Source: Notamacropus eugenii (lineage: Eukaryota; Chordata; Mammalia; Diprotodontia; Macropodidae). From it: a stretch of 64,000 bases of DNA. The position numbers and the translations under genes were made by a program. The notes beneath the pieces are model-generated. The model had not been told where the DNA came from. It made no database searches and saw nothing but the letters and a program-made list of their open reading frames with translations. The DNA lies in assembly GCF_028372415.1 (NCBI RefSeq), contig NC_092873.1, positions 349,889,390 through 349,953,389 on the forward strand, written 5' to 3'. This document shows positions 1-10,443 of this stretch, piece after piece (within the stretch, counting starts at the first letter, position 1; every line of letters starts with the position of its first letter).

Positions 1-51
1 ATTGTGCTATAAGAAAGGATGAGCAGGATGCTTTTGGAAAAACCTGGAAAG
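1..51 (+). mobile_element. L1 3' end fragment, broken by HAL1-A
   Basis: Matches the last part of the ORF2/3' region seen in the other L1 copies here (compare 7515-7565 and 37828-37861). It stops at position 51 where HAL1-A starts. The last 15 bases (37-51) are repeated 14/15 after the HAL1-A tail at 5495-5509, which fits a target-site duplication. Sequence after 5509 quickly stops resembling L1. Confidence 0.7.
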
Positions 52-1367
52 GGAACCAAGATGGCAGAGTAACAGAATAGGCTTTCTAGAGCACTCCTGC
101 CAAGCCCAGCCAAATACCTATAAAAAATGGATCTAAACAAATTCTGGAGTTGCAGAACCCACAGAACGGTGGAGTGAAGCATATCTCCAGCCCAAGACAG
201 CCTGGAAGGTTGCCAGGAAGTGTCTATCGTGCCATGCTGGGAGCAGAACGCAGTCCAGTGAGGGCCATGAGTGCTCAGAGGAGACTTGAACAGGCCTTGG
301 GGGAGGCTGAATCTCTCGCACTTGTGGTAGTTTCCAGACTTCATGACCCCAAAACACTGAGGATAAATTGGAAGGTCAGTGGGAAAAACCTGTGGGACCA
401 GTGCAGAAGAGTGGAATGGTCCAGCCCCAGCCCTAGGGAGGTAGAGGGGAGAGGGGGCAGAGGAACCCATTCCAGGGGTAGCTGTAACAGCAACAGCAGG
501 GGTAGCTGCAGCCACTGTTTCTGGAGCTCCAGACCCACAGGTTGTGGGGGAATTGAGTGGCTGACAGTACACTCCCACCCCCACTGGAAGCAGGGAACTA
601 CCTTGACAAAGAGCTCAAAAGTCAAGTAAATGGCTGGGAAACTGAGCAAAAACTGGAAAAAGAATCAGACTATAGAATTTTACTTTAGTGACAAGGAAGA
701 CCAAAGCATACAAAGAGAAGAAAGTCAAAGCTCCACCATCCAAAGCCTGCAAGAAAAATATGAATTGGTCTCAGGCCATGGAAAAGCTCAAAAAGGATCT
801 TGAAAATCAAGTAAGAGAAGTAGAGCGAAAACTGGGAAGAGAAATGAGAGTGATGCAAAAAAATCATGAAAAATGAGTCAACTGCTTACTAAAGGCAATC
901 CAAAAAAATGCTGAAGAAAATAACACTTTAAAAAATAGACTAACCCAAATGGCAAAGGAGATCTAAAAAGCCAATGAGAAGAATGCCCTAGAAAGCAGAA
1001 CTGGCCAGATGGTAAAGGAGACCCAAAAGCTCACTGAAGAAAATAATTCCTTAAAGATTAAAATGGAGCAGATGAAAGCTAATGATTTTATGGAAACTCA
1101 AGAAATTATAAAACAAAATCAAAGGAATGAAAAATAGCAGACAATGTGAAATATCTCATTGGAAATGAGACCTGGAAAATAGATCCAGGAGAGACAATTT
1201 AAAAATTATGGGACTACCTGAAAGTTATGATCAAAAAAAGAGCCTAGACATTATCTTTCATGAAATTATCAAGGAAAACTGCCCTGATATTCTAGAACCA
1301 GAGGATAAAATAAATATTGAAAGAATCCACCAATCACCTCCTGAAAGAGATCCAAAAAGAAAAACTC
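52..1367 (+). mobile_element. HAL1-A, 5' half (half-L1 retrotransposon)
   Basis: An L1-type leader (CAAGATGGCAGAG near 58) is followed by an ORF1 body with a Lys/Glu-rich coiled coil and the conserved RDN-LKIMGLPES start of the RNA-binding domain. The element is cut at 1367 by HAL1-B and resumes at 4167. The ORF1 start is mutated (CTG where HAL1-B has ATG) and there are several stops, frameshifts and a premature TGA near 874. No ORF2 lies between ORF1 and the 3' UTR, which defines the half-L1 class known in mammals, including opossum. Confidence 0.85.
1354..1367 (+). repeat. Target-site duplication of HAL1-B, left copy
   Basis: AAAAAGAAAAACTC, identical to 4153-4166. Confidence 0.9.
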
Positions 1368-2040
1368 GAGGAGCCAAGATGGTGGAGTAAAAAGGTACAC
1401 ATATGCTAGCTCCAAGCCCACAGCCCATAAAATACCTGTAAAGAAGAACTCCCAACAAATTCTGGAGCAGCAGAAGCCACAGAACAACAGAGTGGAAGAG
1501 ATTTCTGTTCCAGAGGGACCTGAAAAACCGACACCAAAGGTCTGTCGTGCACTAAACCTGGAGCAGAGCCCAGCCCTGCCTTGGCCGAGAGTGGCACCGA
1601 GAGGAGTAGATCCCAGCAGGCTTCAGGGACAGAATCTCCAGCAGCCACACAGGTCCCTCCACCCACAAGCAGCAAAGGTCAGTTAGAGAGTCTTTTTGGC
1701 TCGCAGAGAGGGGAGCAGGGTGTCTCCATAACTCAGGCCCCCTCAGGAGGAAGCAGCAGAGGCAGCAGCAGACAAGGGCTCCCAAAGCAGGCAGGAGCTC
1801 AGATCCATTGTTGAAGGTCTCTGCACAAACCCCCTGAGGGAACTGAGTCCCATGTGGCTGCCCTACCCCCACCTGAGCACCTGAACTTAATCTCACACTG
1901 AATAGCAGCCCCGCCCCTGCCAAAAGCCCTGAGGCTGGGAAGCAGCATTTGAATCTCAGACCCCAAGCGCTGGCTGGGCGGATCTGGAGGCGAGGTGGGG
2001 GTGGAAAGAAAACTCAGAAGTCAAGCCACTGGCTGGGAAA

Positions 2041-3141
2041 ATGCCCAGAAAAGGGAAAAAAAGTAAGACCATAGAAGGTTACTTTCTTGGTGAACAGATA
2101 TCTCCTCCCATCCTTTCGGTTGAAGAAGAACAAGGCTTACCATCAGGGAAAGACACAAAAGTCAAGGCTTCTGTATCCCAAACATCCAGAATAAATATTC
2201 AATGGGCTCAGGCCATGGAAGAGCTCAAAAAGGATTTTGAAAATCAAGTTAGAGAGGTGGAGGAAAAACTGGGAAGAGAAATGAGAGAGATGCAAGAAAA
2301 GCATGAAAAGCAGGTCAACACCTTGCTAAAGGAGACCCAAAAATATGCTTAAGAAAACAACACCTTGAAAAATAGGCTAACTCAAATGGCAAAAGAGGTT
2401 CAAAAAGCCAATGAGGAGAAGAATACTTTCAAAAGCAGAATTAGCCAAATGGAAAAGGAGATTCAAAAGCTCACCAAAGAAAATAGTTATTTCAAAATTA
2501 GAATGGAACAGATGGAGGCTAATGACTTTATGAAAAACCAAGAAATCACAAAACAAAACCAAAAGAATGAAAAAATGGAAGATAATGTGAAATATCTCAT
2601 TGGAAAAACAACTCACCTGGAAAATAGATCCAGGAGAGACAATTTAAAAATTATGGGACTACCTGAAAGCCATGATCAAAAAAGGAGCCTAGACATCATC
2701 TTTCATGAAATTATCAAGGAAAACTGCCCTGATATTCTAGAACCAGAGGGCAAAATAAATATCGAAAGAATCTACCGATCACCACCTGAAAGAGATCCAA
2801 AAAGAGAAACTCCTAGGAACATTGTGGCCAAATTCCAGAGTTCCCTGGTCAAGGAGAAAATATTGTAAGCCGCTAGAAAGAAACAATTCAAGTACTGTGG
2901 AAATACAATCAGGATAACACAAGATCTAGCAGCTTCTACATTAAGGGATAGAAGGGTGTGGAATATGATATTCCAGAAGTCAAAGGAACTAGGACTAAAA
3001 CCAAGAATCACCTACCCAGCAAAACTGAGTATAATACTTCAGGGGAAAAAATGGTCTTTCAATGGAATCAAGGACTTTCAAGCATTCTTGATGAAAAGAC
3101 CAGAGCTGAAAAGAAAATCTGACTTTCAAACACAAGAATGA
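2041..3141 (+). pseudogene. HAL1-B ORF1 (L1 ORF1p-like), two nonsense mutations
   Basis: One 366-codon reading frame runs from ATG 2041 to TGA 3139-3141 with no frameshift. It is broken only by TAA at 2350-2352 (HAL1-A has GAA there) and TAA at 2866-2868 (HAL1-A has CAA). Residues about 55-190 form a Lys/Glu/Gln heptad-rich coiled coil. From about residue 198 comes the RRM-type block (RRDNLKIMGLPESHDQ). After about 278 comes the C-terminal domain (RITQDLA, RRVWNMIFQKSKELGLKPRI, FQAFLMK). In L1 this protein trimerises and coats RNA. As it stands it cannot make full-length protein. Confidence 0.85.
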
Positions 3142-3274
3142 AGAGAAGTATGAAAAGGTAAACAGCAAAGAGAAGTCATAAGGGACTTACTAAAGTTGAA
3201 CTGTTTACATTCCTACATGGAAAGACAATATTTGTAACTCTTGAAACTTTTCAGTATCTGGGTAGTTGGTGGGA

Positions 3275-3275
<1 letters not shown>

Positions 3276-3317
<42 letters not shown>
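3276..3317 (+). repeat. (CA)n microsatellite in HAL1-B 3' UTR
   Basis: Pure CA repeat, about 21 units. The matching place in HAL1-A (about 4635) has no expansion, so it grew within HAL1-B. Confidence 0.95.
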
Positions 3318-3321
<4 letters not shown>

Positions 3322-4152
3322 AAGAGCACAGAGTGAATTGAATAGGATGGGATCATATCTTAAAAAAATGAAATTAAGGGGTGAGAGAGAAATATATTGG
3401 GAGGAGAAAGGGAGAAATGGAATGGGGCAAATTATCTCTCATAAAAGAGGCAAGCAAAAGACTTTTTAGTGGAGGGAAAAAGAGGGGAGGTGAGAGAAAA
3501 ACATGAAGTTTACTCTCATCACATTCCACTAAAGGAAGGAATAAAATGCACACTCATTTTGGTATGAAAACCTATCTTACAATACAGCAAAGTGGGGGTG
3601 AAGGGGATAAGCAGGGTGGGGGGAATGATGGAAGGGAGGGCAATGGGAGGAGGGAGCAATTTGAAGTCAACACTCTTGGGGAGGGACAGGATCAAAAGAG
3701 AGAATAGAAGCAATGGGGGACAGGATAGGATGGAGGGAAATATAGGTAGTCTTACACAACGCGACTACTATAGAAGTCATTTGCAAAACTACACAGATAT
3801 GTCCTATATTGAATTGCTTGCCTTCCCAAAGGGAATGGGTGGGGAGGGAGGGATGAAGAGAAGTTGGAACTCAAAGTTTTAGGAACAACTGTGGAGTACT
3901 GTTCTTGCTACTAGGAAATAAGAAATACAGGTAATGGGGTATAGAAAGTTATCTTGCCCTACAGGACAAAAGAGAAGATGGGGACAAGAAAAGGGAGGGA
4001 TGATGGAAGGGAGGGCAGATGGGGCAATTAGAATGCTTGGTGTTTTGGAGTGGGGGGAGGGGATAAATGGGAAGAAAAATTGGAACCCAAAATTTTGTGA
4101 AAATGAATGTTAAAAGTTAAATAAATAAATTTTTAAAAAAAAGAAAAAAAAG

Positions 4153-4166
4153 AAAAAGAAAAACTC
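4153..4166 (+). repeat. Target-site duplication of HAL1-B, right copy
   Basis: Identical to 1354-1367. The ORF1 codons of HAL1-A continue directly after it, with CTAGGAATATTG corresponding to the intact order in HAL1-B near 2812. Confidence 0.9.
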
Positions 4167-5494
4167 CTAGGAATATTGTACCCAAACTCCAGAGTTCCCA
4201 GGTCAAGGAGAAAATATTGCAAGCAGCCAGAATGAAACAATTCCAGTACTACGGAAGTACAGTCAGGATAACACAAGATTTAGCAGCTTTTATACTAAGG
4301 GATCGAAGGGTGTGGAATAGGATATTCCAGAAGTCAAAGGAACTAGGATTAAAACCAAGAATTACCTACCCAGTAAAACTGAGTATAATACTTCAGGGGA
4401 AAAAATGGTCATTCAATGAAATAGAGGACTTTCAAGCATTCTTGATGAAAAGATCAGAGCTGAATAGAAAATCTGTCTTTCAAAAACAAGAATGAAGAGA
4501 AGCATGAAAAGGTAAACAGGAAAGAGAAATCATAAGGGGCTTACTAAAGTTGAACTGCTTATATTCCTACATGGAAAGATAATATTTGTAACTCTTGAGA
4601 CTTTTCTCAGTATTTGGGTAGTTGGAGGGATTATATCCACATAGACAGAGGGCATAGGGTGAGTTGAACAGGAAGGGATGATACCTAAAAAAAATAAAAT
4701 TATGGTGTGAGAAACATATTGGGAGGAGAAAGGGAGAAATGGAATGGGACAAATTATCTCTCATAAAAAAGGCAAGAAAAAGTTTTCAATGGAGGGGAAA
4801 GGAGGGGAGGTGAGAGGGAAAACATGAAGCTTATTCTCATCACATTTGGCTTAAGGAGGGAATAACATGCACACTCAATTTGCTATGAAAATCTATCTTA
4901 CACTACAGGAAAGTAGAGGAGAAGGGGACAAGTTGGGGTGGGGGGGATGACAGAAGGGAAGGCAAAGGGGAGAAGGGAACAATTAGAAGGAAACACTTTT
5001 GGGGAAAACAGAAAAAGGAGAAAGGTCAAAAGAGAGAACAGAATTAAATGGGGGGCAGGATAGGATGGAGGGAAATATAGTTAGTCTTTCACAACATGAC
5101 TTTTATGGAAGTCTTTTACGTAACTACACATGTATAACCTATATTGAATTGTTTGCCTTCTCAGTGGGGATGGGTGGGGAGAGAGGAAGGGAGAGAAGTT
5201 GGAACTCAAAGTTTTAAAAATGAATGCTAAAAATTGTTTTTTCATACAACTGGGAAATAAGAGATACAGGTAATGGGGTATAGAGATCTATCTTGCCCTA
5301 CAAGAAAATAGAGGAGATGAGGATAAGGGAAGGGAAGCGAATGATAGAAGGAAGGGCAGATTGGGGGAAAGGGTAATCAGAATGCAGTGTCTTGGGGTGG
5401 GTGGAGAGATGGGGAGAAAATCTGGAACTCAAAATCTTGTGGAAATGAATGCTGAAAACTAGAAATAAATAAATACATTAAAAAAAAAAGAAAA
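4167..5494 (+). mobile_element. HAL1-A, 3' half
   Basis: Resumes exactly where 1367 left off (after KRKTP in ORF1) and encodes the ORF1 C-terminus to a TGA at 4493-4495. A long G/A-rich, polypurine 3' UTR follows, with an A-rich tail of TAAA units ending near 5494. The order ORF1, 3' UTR, tail with no reverse transcriptase confirms HAL1 structure. Confidence 0.85.
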
Positions 5495-5719
5495 GAAAAG
5501 CCTGGAAAGACTTGCACAAGTTTATGATCTGTAGCTGGATGGACAGCTTGTAGAGCTACTCCATCAGTACATATACATCAAGTGGACACTGCAGATGAAC
5601 AGTGAGCTGGGCTGAGAACTGAATAGGTGGTAGAGAGAGGACCAAATTAGTGCTTTAAATGAGCCTAAGCTCTCCTCTAAAATAACCTATCTTTAAAAAA
5701 AACAAAAAACAAAACAGGG

Positions 5720-6830
5720 GTCATGGCCATGCCTGTGGCTGGGCTTCCTGGTCAAGGGCCAGCACCTCAGAGGACTTGGTAAAGTCCTCACCCCTGGCTG
5801 CCTGCAGGTTCAAGCTCTGGAACAGCCACCCCAGGAAGAGATGGCCATGCATGGGCCCTGACCTCGACCCTCCCGGGGTCCCTGGAGTCAGAGAAAAATG
5901 GCAGACAAGCCACTTTTCTTGCTTCTCCACAACGAGATGGTGACTAGCGTCCGCAAGTCTACAGATCAGGGGGAAGTGGAAAATGGAAAATGCATTACTA
6001 AGATGGAGAACATGGGTAGGACATGGATTGATAGAAAGGTTTACAAAGGATACTGCAAGGTTCAAGGATGAATTAGATATCATGAAGTTCATTTGCAAAG
6101 ATTTCCAGACCACTGTTTTCAAGAAACAAAGTGATAATTTAAGGACTAATCATCAGGGCATCTACGTGTTTCAAAGCAACAAATTTTGAATCCTGACTCA
6201 GATGTAGACAGGAAAACAGTATTTAGATCATGCTCCTAACTATTTGGCATTTACATGTGGTTTAATCAGAGGTGGCTTATCAAATTTGGGGATACAAAGT
6301 ATTGTGACAGCTGAAGTGTCAGTAAAACCAGCACGTGTAAATTTCAAGTGATAATACGGAAGATGTAGCATGCACTGAAATGTTTCTACAACGAAAAGAG
6401 ATTATTCACATACAAAGATCTTTTGACTTAATGGCATTGTCTTAAGTTTCTATAGTACATTGTTTTGTGTAAGCCATATGTTAATTTATTAATATGCAAT
6501 GTAATGTAATATGCACTCTCAAATAAGATAACCATAGTATAGTGTATATGAGAGGATTCAAAGAAAATTTTACTGAGACGCTACACTGTAGCTATGTATC
6601 ACAGTATATCAAATTCAACTTTATTTCACTAAAAAATTTATTAAGTAAAAAAACCCCCACCATATTCTTAACACAATCATTTTAATTGTGATGTTATGTG
6701 GCTATGAATTGTAAAATACTATCATCTCCAAAGAATAAATTGGAAGCCATCCAACAGACAACAGAAGATTCATGGTAGACATAAATAGGTTGCATCACCT
6801 TATCCCAAGATGAAATGCATGCAAAAAAAA
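5720..6830 (+). pseudogene. TRAPPC6B: TRAPPC6B processed pseudogene
   Basis: An intronless copy of the TRAPPC6B mRNA; the parent encodes a small TRAPP-complex subunit used in ER-Golgi vesicle tethering. The coding remnant runs from ATG 5898 to TGA 6349-6351 and starts MADKPLFLLLHNEMV. About 8 bases are lost near 6013 (after NMG), shifting the frame. The best block is GLIERFTKDTARFKDELDIM in the second frame. Stops follow at about 6187 (TGA) and 6205 (TAG). The end (CGLIRGGLSNLG) is still readable. UTR-like sequence flanks both sides, and an A-rich run near 6818-6832 may be the old poly(A) tail. It sits antisense inside HROB intron 6. UTR limits are approximate. Confidence 0.88.
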
Positions 6831-7224
6831 ACAAATTAAAAGATACCAACATAGACATGTAAGATTACACAAGAAATCAAGTTGGAGATGAAAAGTACCT
6901 TCTATTATGTAAACAGGAAGTAGCCAAATGAAAATATGGCCAATGAAAAATAAATCAGCAGACCTGGGGATTGTAATATTATGGGGAAAAAAAATAAATT
7001 AAGTTGGTCAAATAACATGAGCAAAGGATAACAGACAGCCTTCAAGCCACACTGGTACCTATGTAATGTTAAGATACCTAGAAGACTCTTGTAAGGCACA
7101 TTGCATAAACCTCTTAAGGAAGTTTTCCAGGAAGACATGGACAAAAGATACACAGAATGAGAAAGTATGATGGATTGTGATTTGCAGTTTTAGAAAGAGT
7201 ACCTACACTGATGAGACCGGAGCT

Positions 7225-7430
7225 CCATTCAAGTAGAATCATTGATCTAGAGTCAGGAGGTGCCTTAGAGTCCATTTCATCCAACTGCCTCATTTTATAG
7301 ATGAAAATACTGAAGTGCAAGAGGGTAAGTGATTTGTTTAAGGTGATGAAGGTAGTGTCAGGGATGGGCAGCTAACCCAGGGCCTATCTCCAGAGTTAAG
7401 GCTCCATGTATTGTACCATGGAATATTTCA
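7225..7430 (-). repeat. MIR-like SINE fragment
   Basis: Contains the reverse complement of the MIR core (CTCATTTTATAGATGAAAAT, then the reversed GTGACCTTGGGCAAGT region). Strongly diverged. Confidence 0.55.
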
Positions 7431-7452
7431 TTTAAAGAAAAGGAACATTTGG

Positions 7453-8018
7453 GGGATGCCCATCAACTGGGGAATGGCTGAATAAATTGTGGTATATGAA
7501 TGTAATGGAATACTACTATGCTATAAGCAATGATGAACAGGAGGACTTCAGAGAGGCCTGGAAAGACTTATATGAACTGATGCTGAGTGAAAGAAGCAAA
7601 ACCAGGAGAACTTTGTACACAGGAACAACCACAGTGTGCAAGGAATTTTTCTGGTAGACTTGGAACTTCATTGTAATTCAGGAACTTAGAAAACCCCCAA
7701 GGTTTCTTGAAGCAAAATGCCTTCCACATCCAGAGAAAGAACTATGGAATTCAATAGCAGAATGAAGTAGACCATTTTCTTTTGTATTATGTTTTGTTTT
7801 ATGATTTCTCCCATTCATTTTAATTCTTCTATGCAACATGACAAAGGTGAAAATGTATTTGATAGGAATGTATGTGTAGAACCTATATAAAATTGTATGC
7901 TGTCTCAGGGAAGGAGTAGGGAGGTAGGGGGGAAGGAGTAGGGAGGTAGGGGAAAAAAATCTAAGCTATATGGAAGTGATTGTAGAACACTGAAAACAAA
8001 TGCAATAATTTAAAAAAC
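7453..8018 (+). mobile_element. 5'-truncated L1 3' end
   Basis: Encodes the decayed ORF2p C-terminus (PINWGMAE and Y-E-YYYAI-like frames) and the L1 3' UTR with a GGGAGGTAGG-rich stretch. It is flanked by a perfect 13-bp duplication AAGGAACATTTGG at 7440-7452 and 8019-8031, so this is a complete, independently inserted, truncated copy. Confidence 0.88.
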
Positions 8019-8446
8019 AAGGAACATTTGGTGGTGGAGGTAGAAGGGAGAACAGAAAAACAACCTTCAGATATATGTGTCATCTAGAAGAGAGACCAGA
8101 TTTTGTGTAGCAGGGAATATGAACCAGTGAATGGAAGCCACAGACAGGCAGGCAGCCTGGTTCAACATGGAAGAATAATGTTCTAGAAATTAGGAATTAA
8201 TGAACAATGTAATACACTGTCTTCTGATGCAGTAAGTTCCTTGTTGCCACAAATGTTCCAAGCAAAGGATAAAATGGCTAGATATGCTATCAAGATCACT
8301 GGCTTCCACAGTCCCTTCCAGCTCCTACCATCCAAGATTCTAGTATATTTCTAAAAGACTAAGAATCATCTATTGCTGTGAACTTTGAGGTCATGGAAGC
8401 GGCCTCCCACCCCAGGTCAGTTGGGCTACAAGGCCCTGCTGCTCAC

Positions 8447-8555
8447 CTGTAGGATCTCTGAACACCACACTGGCATCTACTGTACTTCGGCTCAGAGATT
8501 TGATCATCACAGCCATGGTAGGAACTTTGTTCCTGGGAAGTTGCTTCAGGGCAGC
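8447..8555 (-). CDS. HROB: HROB exon 6, OB-fold segment (36 codons plus 1 base)
   Basis: A 109-bp exon beginning in phase 0 after an AAATAG acceptor and ending in phase 1 before GTGAGC. It encodes AALKQLPRNKVPTMAVMIKS and then LSRSTVDASVVFRDPTG, which aligns without gaps to the human OB-fold strand region. The next exon should begin with the remaining bases of a Gly codon and the EMQG block, but it is not in the window. This is the last HROB exon visible here. Confidence 0.94.
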
Positions 8556-9057
8556 CTATTTAAAGGGATCAGTAGAGATCATGAGAGGCTGCTGGTGGGG
8601 TGGGACAGATGAGGAGCTGGGATCTACAGGTTGGAGGTGCCATTTATACAAACCCAAGTGAAATCACTTTCTGTCCTAAGGATAATCTAAACAGAGCGCT
8701 CAACTCTGCCTCTCCATATTGCCTAGAGGCTGATTAATCTTCCCCTTCTCTACCTTCTTTTCTTTTAATATTTGTATATTTATTCTATAAAAAGGCACCC
8801 TTAAAAAGATGATGATACACATAAATGGACTATGAAATATACCCCAAAACTAAAAGGCAACCTACTCCTATTGTCTCACTAAACCCACTCTGGGGCCTAG
8901 AAATATCCCAGAGACGGGCAATGACAAAGCCCTTCCTGGTCAAGGATATATAAGGGGGGATGGGGCCAATGGATCAGGGACGGGTTTGTGAAAAACAAAG
9001 AGATGCCTTTCCCACCATGGGGGAAGGAGGGATGAGATGGAAAGGCTTCCCTCTTAC
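8556..9057 (-). other. HROB intron 5
   Basis: About 0.5 kb between exons 6 and 5, with no repeat or extra exon recognised. GT at the exon 5 side and AG before exon 6 are both present. Confidence 0.85.
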
Positions 9058-9195
9058 CTTCCGCAATACCATGACAATACTGTACTCGTGGAGGAAGCAG
9101 GCAGGGTCTTGGTCATCTAGTCCCAATTCAGCTTTCATAGTCAGCCAGGGGCCATGCTCAAAATCCTCCTCTGAGGGCTGGGAACTGGGTATTTC
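9058..9195 (-). CDS. HROB: HROB exon 5, start of the conserved C-terminal domain (46 codons)
   Basis: A 138-bp phase 0-0 exon. Residues include EEDFEHGPWLTMKAELGLD, a Cys-containing DPACFLHEY segment and SIVMVLRK, matching human EEDFGRGPWLTMKSTLGLD, DPSCFLCTY and SIVMVLRK. It begins the domain that carries the OB fold. The acceptor is CTTGCTCCAG and the donor is GTAAGA. Confidence 0.95.
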
Positions 9196-10359
9196 CTGGA
9201 GCAAGGGTAAGAAGTGGAACCTTGGTGAGTGAGTTTTCATCCCACTAAAATTTCTTTGGCTTAGAAGTAGGTGGCAGAAAGGGGAGATCACTTTCCTAAA
9301 CAAAACACAATCTCCATCTCTTCCTATCCATGCCAAAGTTTAAAGATGAAGTACTTACACTAACAGTTCAAGAAAATGCTGTCAGATCCTTTTAGAGGGT
9401 TTTGATTTTTAAAAAGGCAAAGTTTTTAAATTTTTGGTGTAGATATGCCCAGAAAGAGCTTTGGGTGCAACAGGAATTCAGTTCCCAAAGACATCTGTCA
9501 GCTGAAAAATAAAATGACACATGCTCCTTTTCTTACCTAGCTCTATTCTCAGTGTCCCTCTGGCTCTAGCTCTATAAGGCTGATCAAGGCCCAAAACCAT
9601 CTTATGGATGTTTTGAGCTTAGATTGTTATTTACTGTGACACTTGAAAAATAGAGAGTTCAATAGATGAGGGAGGTGATGCTAAATAAAACTATTTTAAA
9701 ACATTAAAACCAAAGACAAAAACCCTTCAAATGAAAGGACAACAAACTAGAATCAGAGTTTGGGGTAGATGACTAAGTCATAGACTCAGAGATCTGGCTA
9801 GAGGGAACCTATTAAGGATTTATAACTGGAAGATATATTAGAGACCATATAGCCCAAATCTACCCCTGCTACTCCTACACCTCATTTTACAGATAAGAAA
9901 ACTGAGTTGCAGAGAGGTTAAATGATTTACCCATTGTTCACACACGGATTTACTGGCAGAAAAAGCTCTAGTCACCCAATCAGTCATTCTCCGTGATTTA
10001 ACAAAATAACTGTCTCTTACCCCTAACCTTGCGGAAAGGAGACATTAGAGCCCTTATTTTATATTTGCAAAGATTCCAGTCTGAGGAAAGAGAATAAAAG
10101 TAGATCTGTGCCATCAATTAGGAGTCTGGCTGATATGAGAAGAGGTCCCTATCCAATGGGGCCTTTTGTGGCTGTCTCTTCTAAGCCTACAATTTGAAAT
10201 GCCCCTTTGATCCCACAATATCATTGAAGATGCTCAAACTGTTAAATTGTTGGGAACTCATTCTCAAACAGGAATGCTTCTTCCCATATGACCATCCCAC
10301 TGAATGATGAAATCTAGTTCTGATTTGGGCAAAGCGACCATGGTCATTGAGCAAGTTAC
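9196..10359 (-). other. HROB intron 4
   Basis: About 1.16 kb. Holds one MIR-like element (9780-9995); the rest is unassigned. Confidence 0.85.
9780..9995 (-). repeat. MIR SINE
   Basis: Reverse-strand MIR: CTCATTTTACAGATAAGAAAACTGAG followed by the reversed B-box/core region. Confidence 0.7.
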
Positions 10360-10443
10360 CTCTGTCCGGAACTTAGCTAGTGCACCATGAGTTGGAGTCT
10401 GAGGAGTTGATATCATGACCTCCTCCAGATTTTTTCCACTGTG
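10360..10443 (-). CDS. HROB: HROB exon 4 (28 codons)
   Basis: An 84-bp phase 0-0 exon encodes HSGKNLEEVMISTPQTPTHG and then ALAKFRTE. The human exon has the same 28-residue length and the same STPQTPTHGALAKF core. The acceptor is CCTTTTAG and the donor is GTAACT. The repeated TP pairs are candidate proline-directed phosphorylation sites, but this is only inference. Confidence 0.93.

Larger units (their letters stand above)
1368..4152 (+). mobile_element. HAL1-B, complete half-L1 inserted into HAL1-A
   Basis: A full-length-looking element of about 2.8 kb: leader (GAGGAGCCAAGATGGTGGAG at 1368-1387), a GC-richer 5' UTR, ORF1 at 2041-3141, a (CA)n tract, a polypurine 3' UTR and an A-rich tail. 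It is flanked by a perfect 14-bp duplication, AAAAAGAAAAACTC (1354-1367 and 4153-4166), which is the L1-type target-site duplication. It has no ORF2, so mobilisation must have relied on L1 enzymes in trans. Confidence 0.9.
643..4495 (+). pseudogene. HAL1-A ORF1, decayed and split by HAL1-B
   Basis: ORF1 pieces at 643-1367 and 4167-4495 are colinear with ORF1 of HAL1-B. The first part includes an ARVEV-like coiled coil (688-876 readable) and the MGLPESYDQKKSLDIIFHEI segment at about 1208. The second part covers the C-terminal domain through SVFQKQE. Several stops and frameshifts show it is older and dead, as expected for the host of a later insertion. Confidence 0.8.
1..8446 (-). other. HROB intron 6 (5' portion visible)
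   Basis: No exon could be recognised in this stretch. Its contents are a nested L1/HAL1 block (1-5509), unassigned sequence (5510-5720), a TRAPPC6B retrocopy (about 5720-6830), a MIR-like fragment and a truncated L1 (7453-8018). All retroelements lie on the plus strand, antisense to HROB, except the MIR. Confidence 0.75.

Noticed and set aside
5898..6351. Functional TRAPPC6B gene
   Set aside because: No introns, an 8-base loss with frameshift and premature stops; it is a processed pseudogene.
1..8446. HROB exon 7 (EMQGTVHRLLLE-type block)
   Set aside because: Not found on the minus strand; this DNA is retroelements and a pseudogene, so the exon must be further left.
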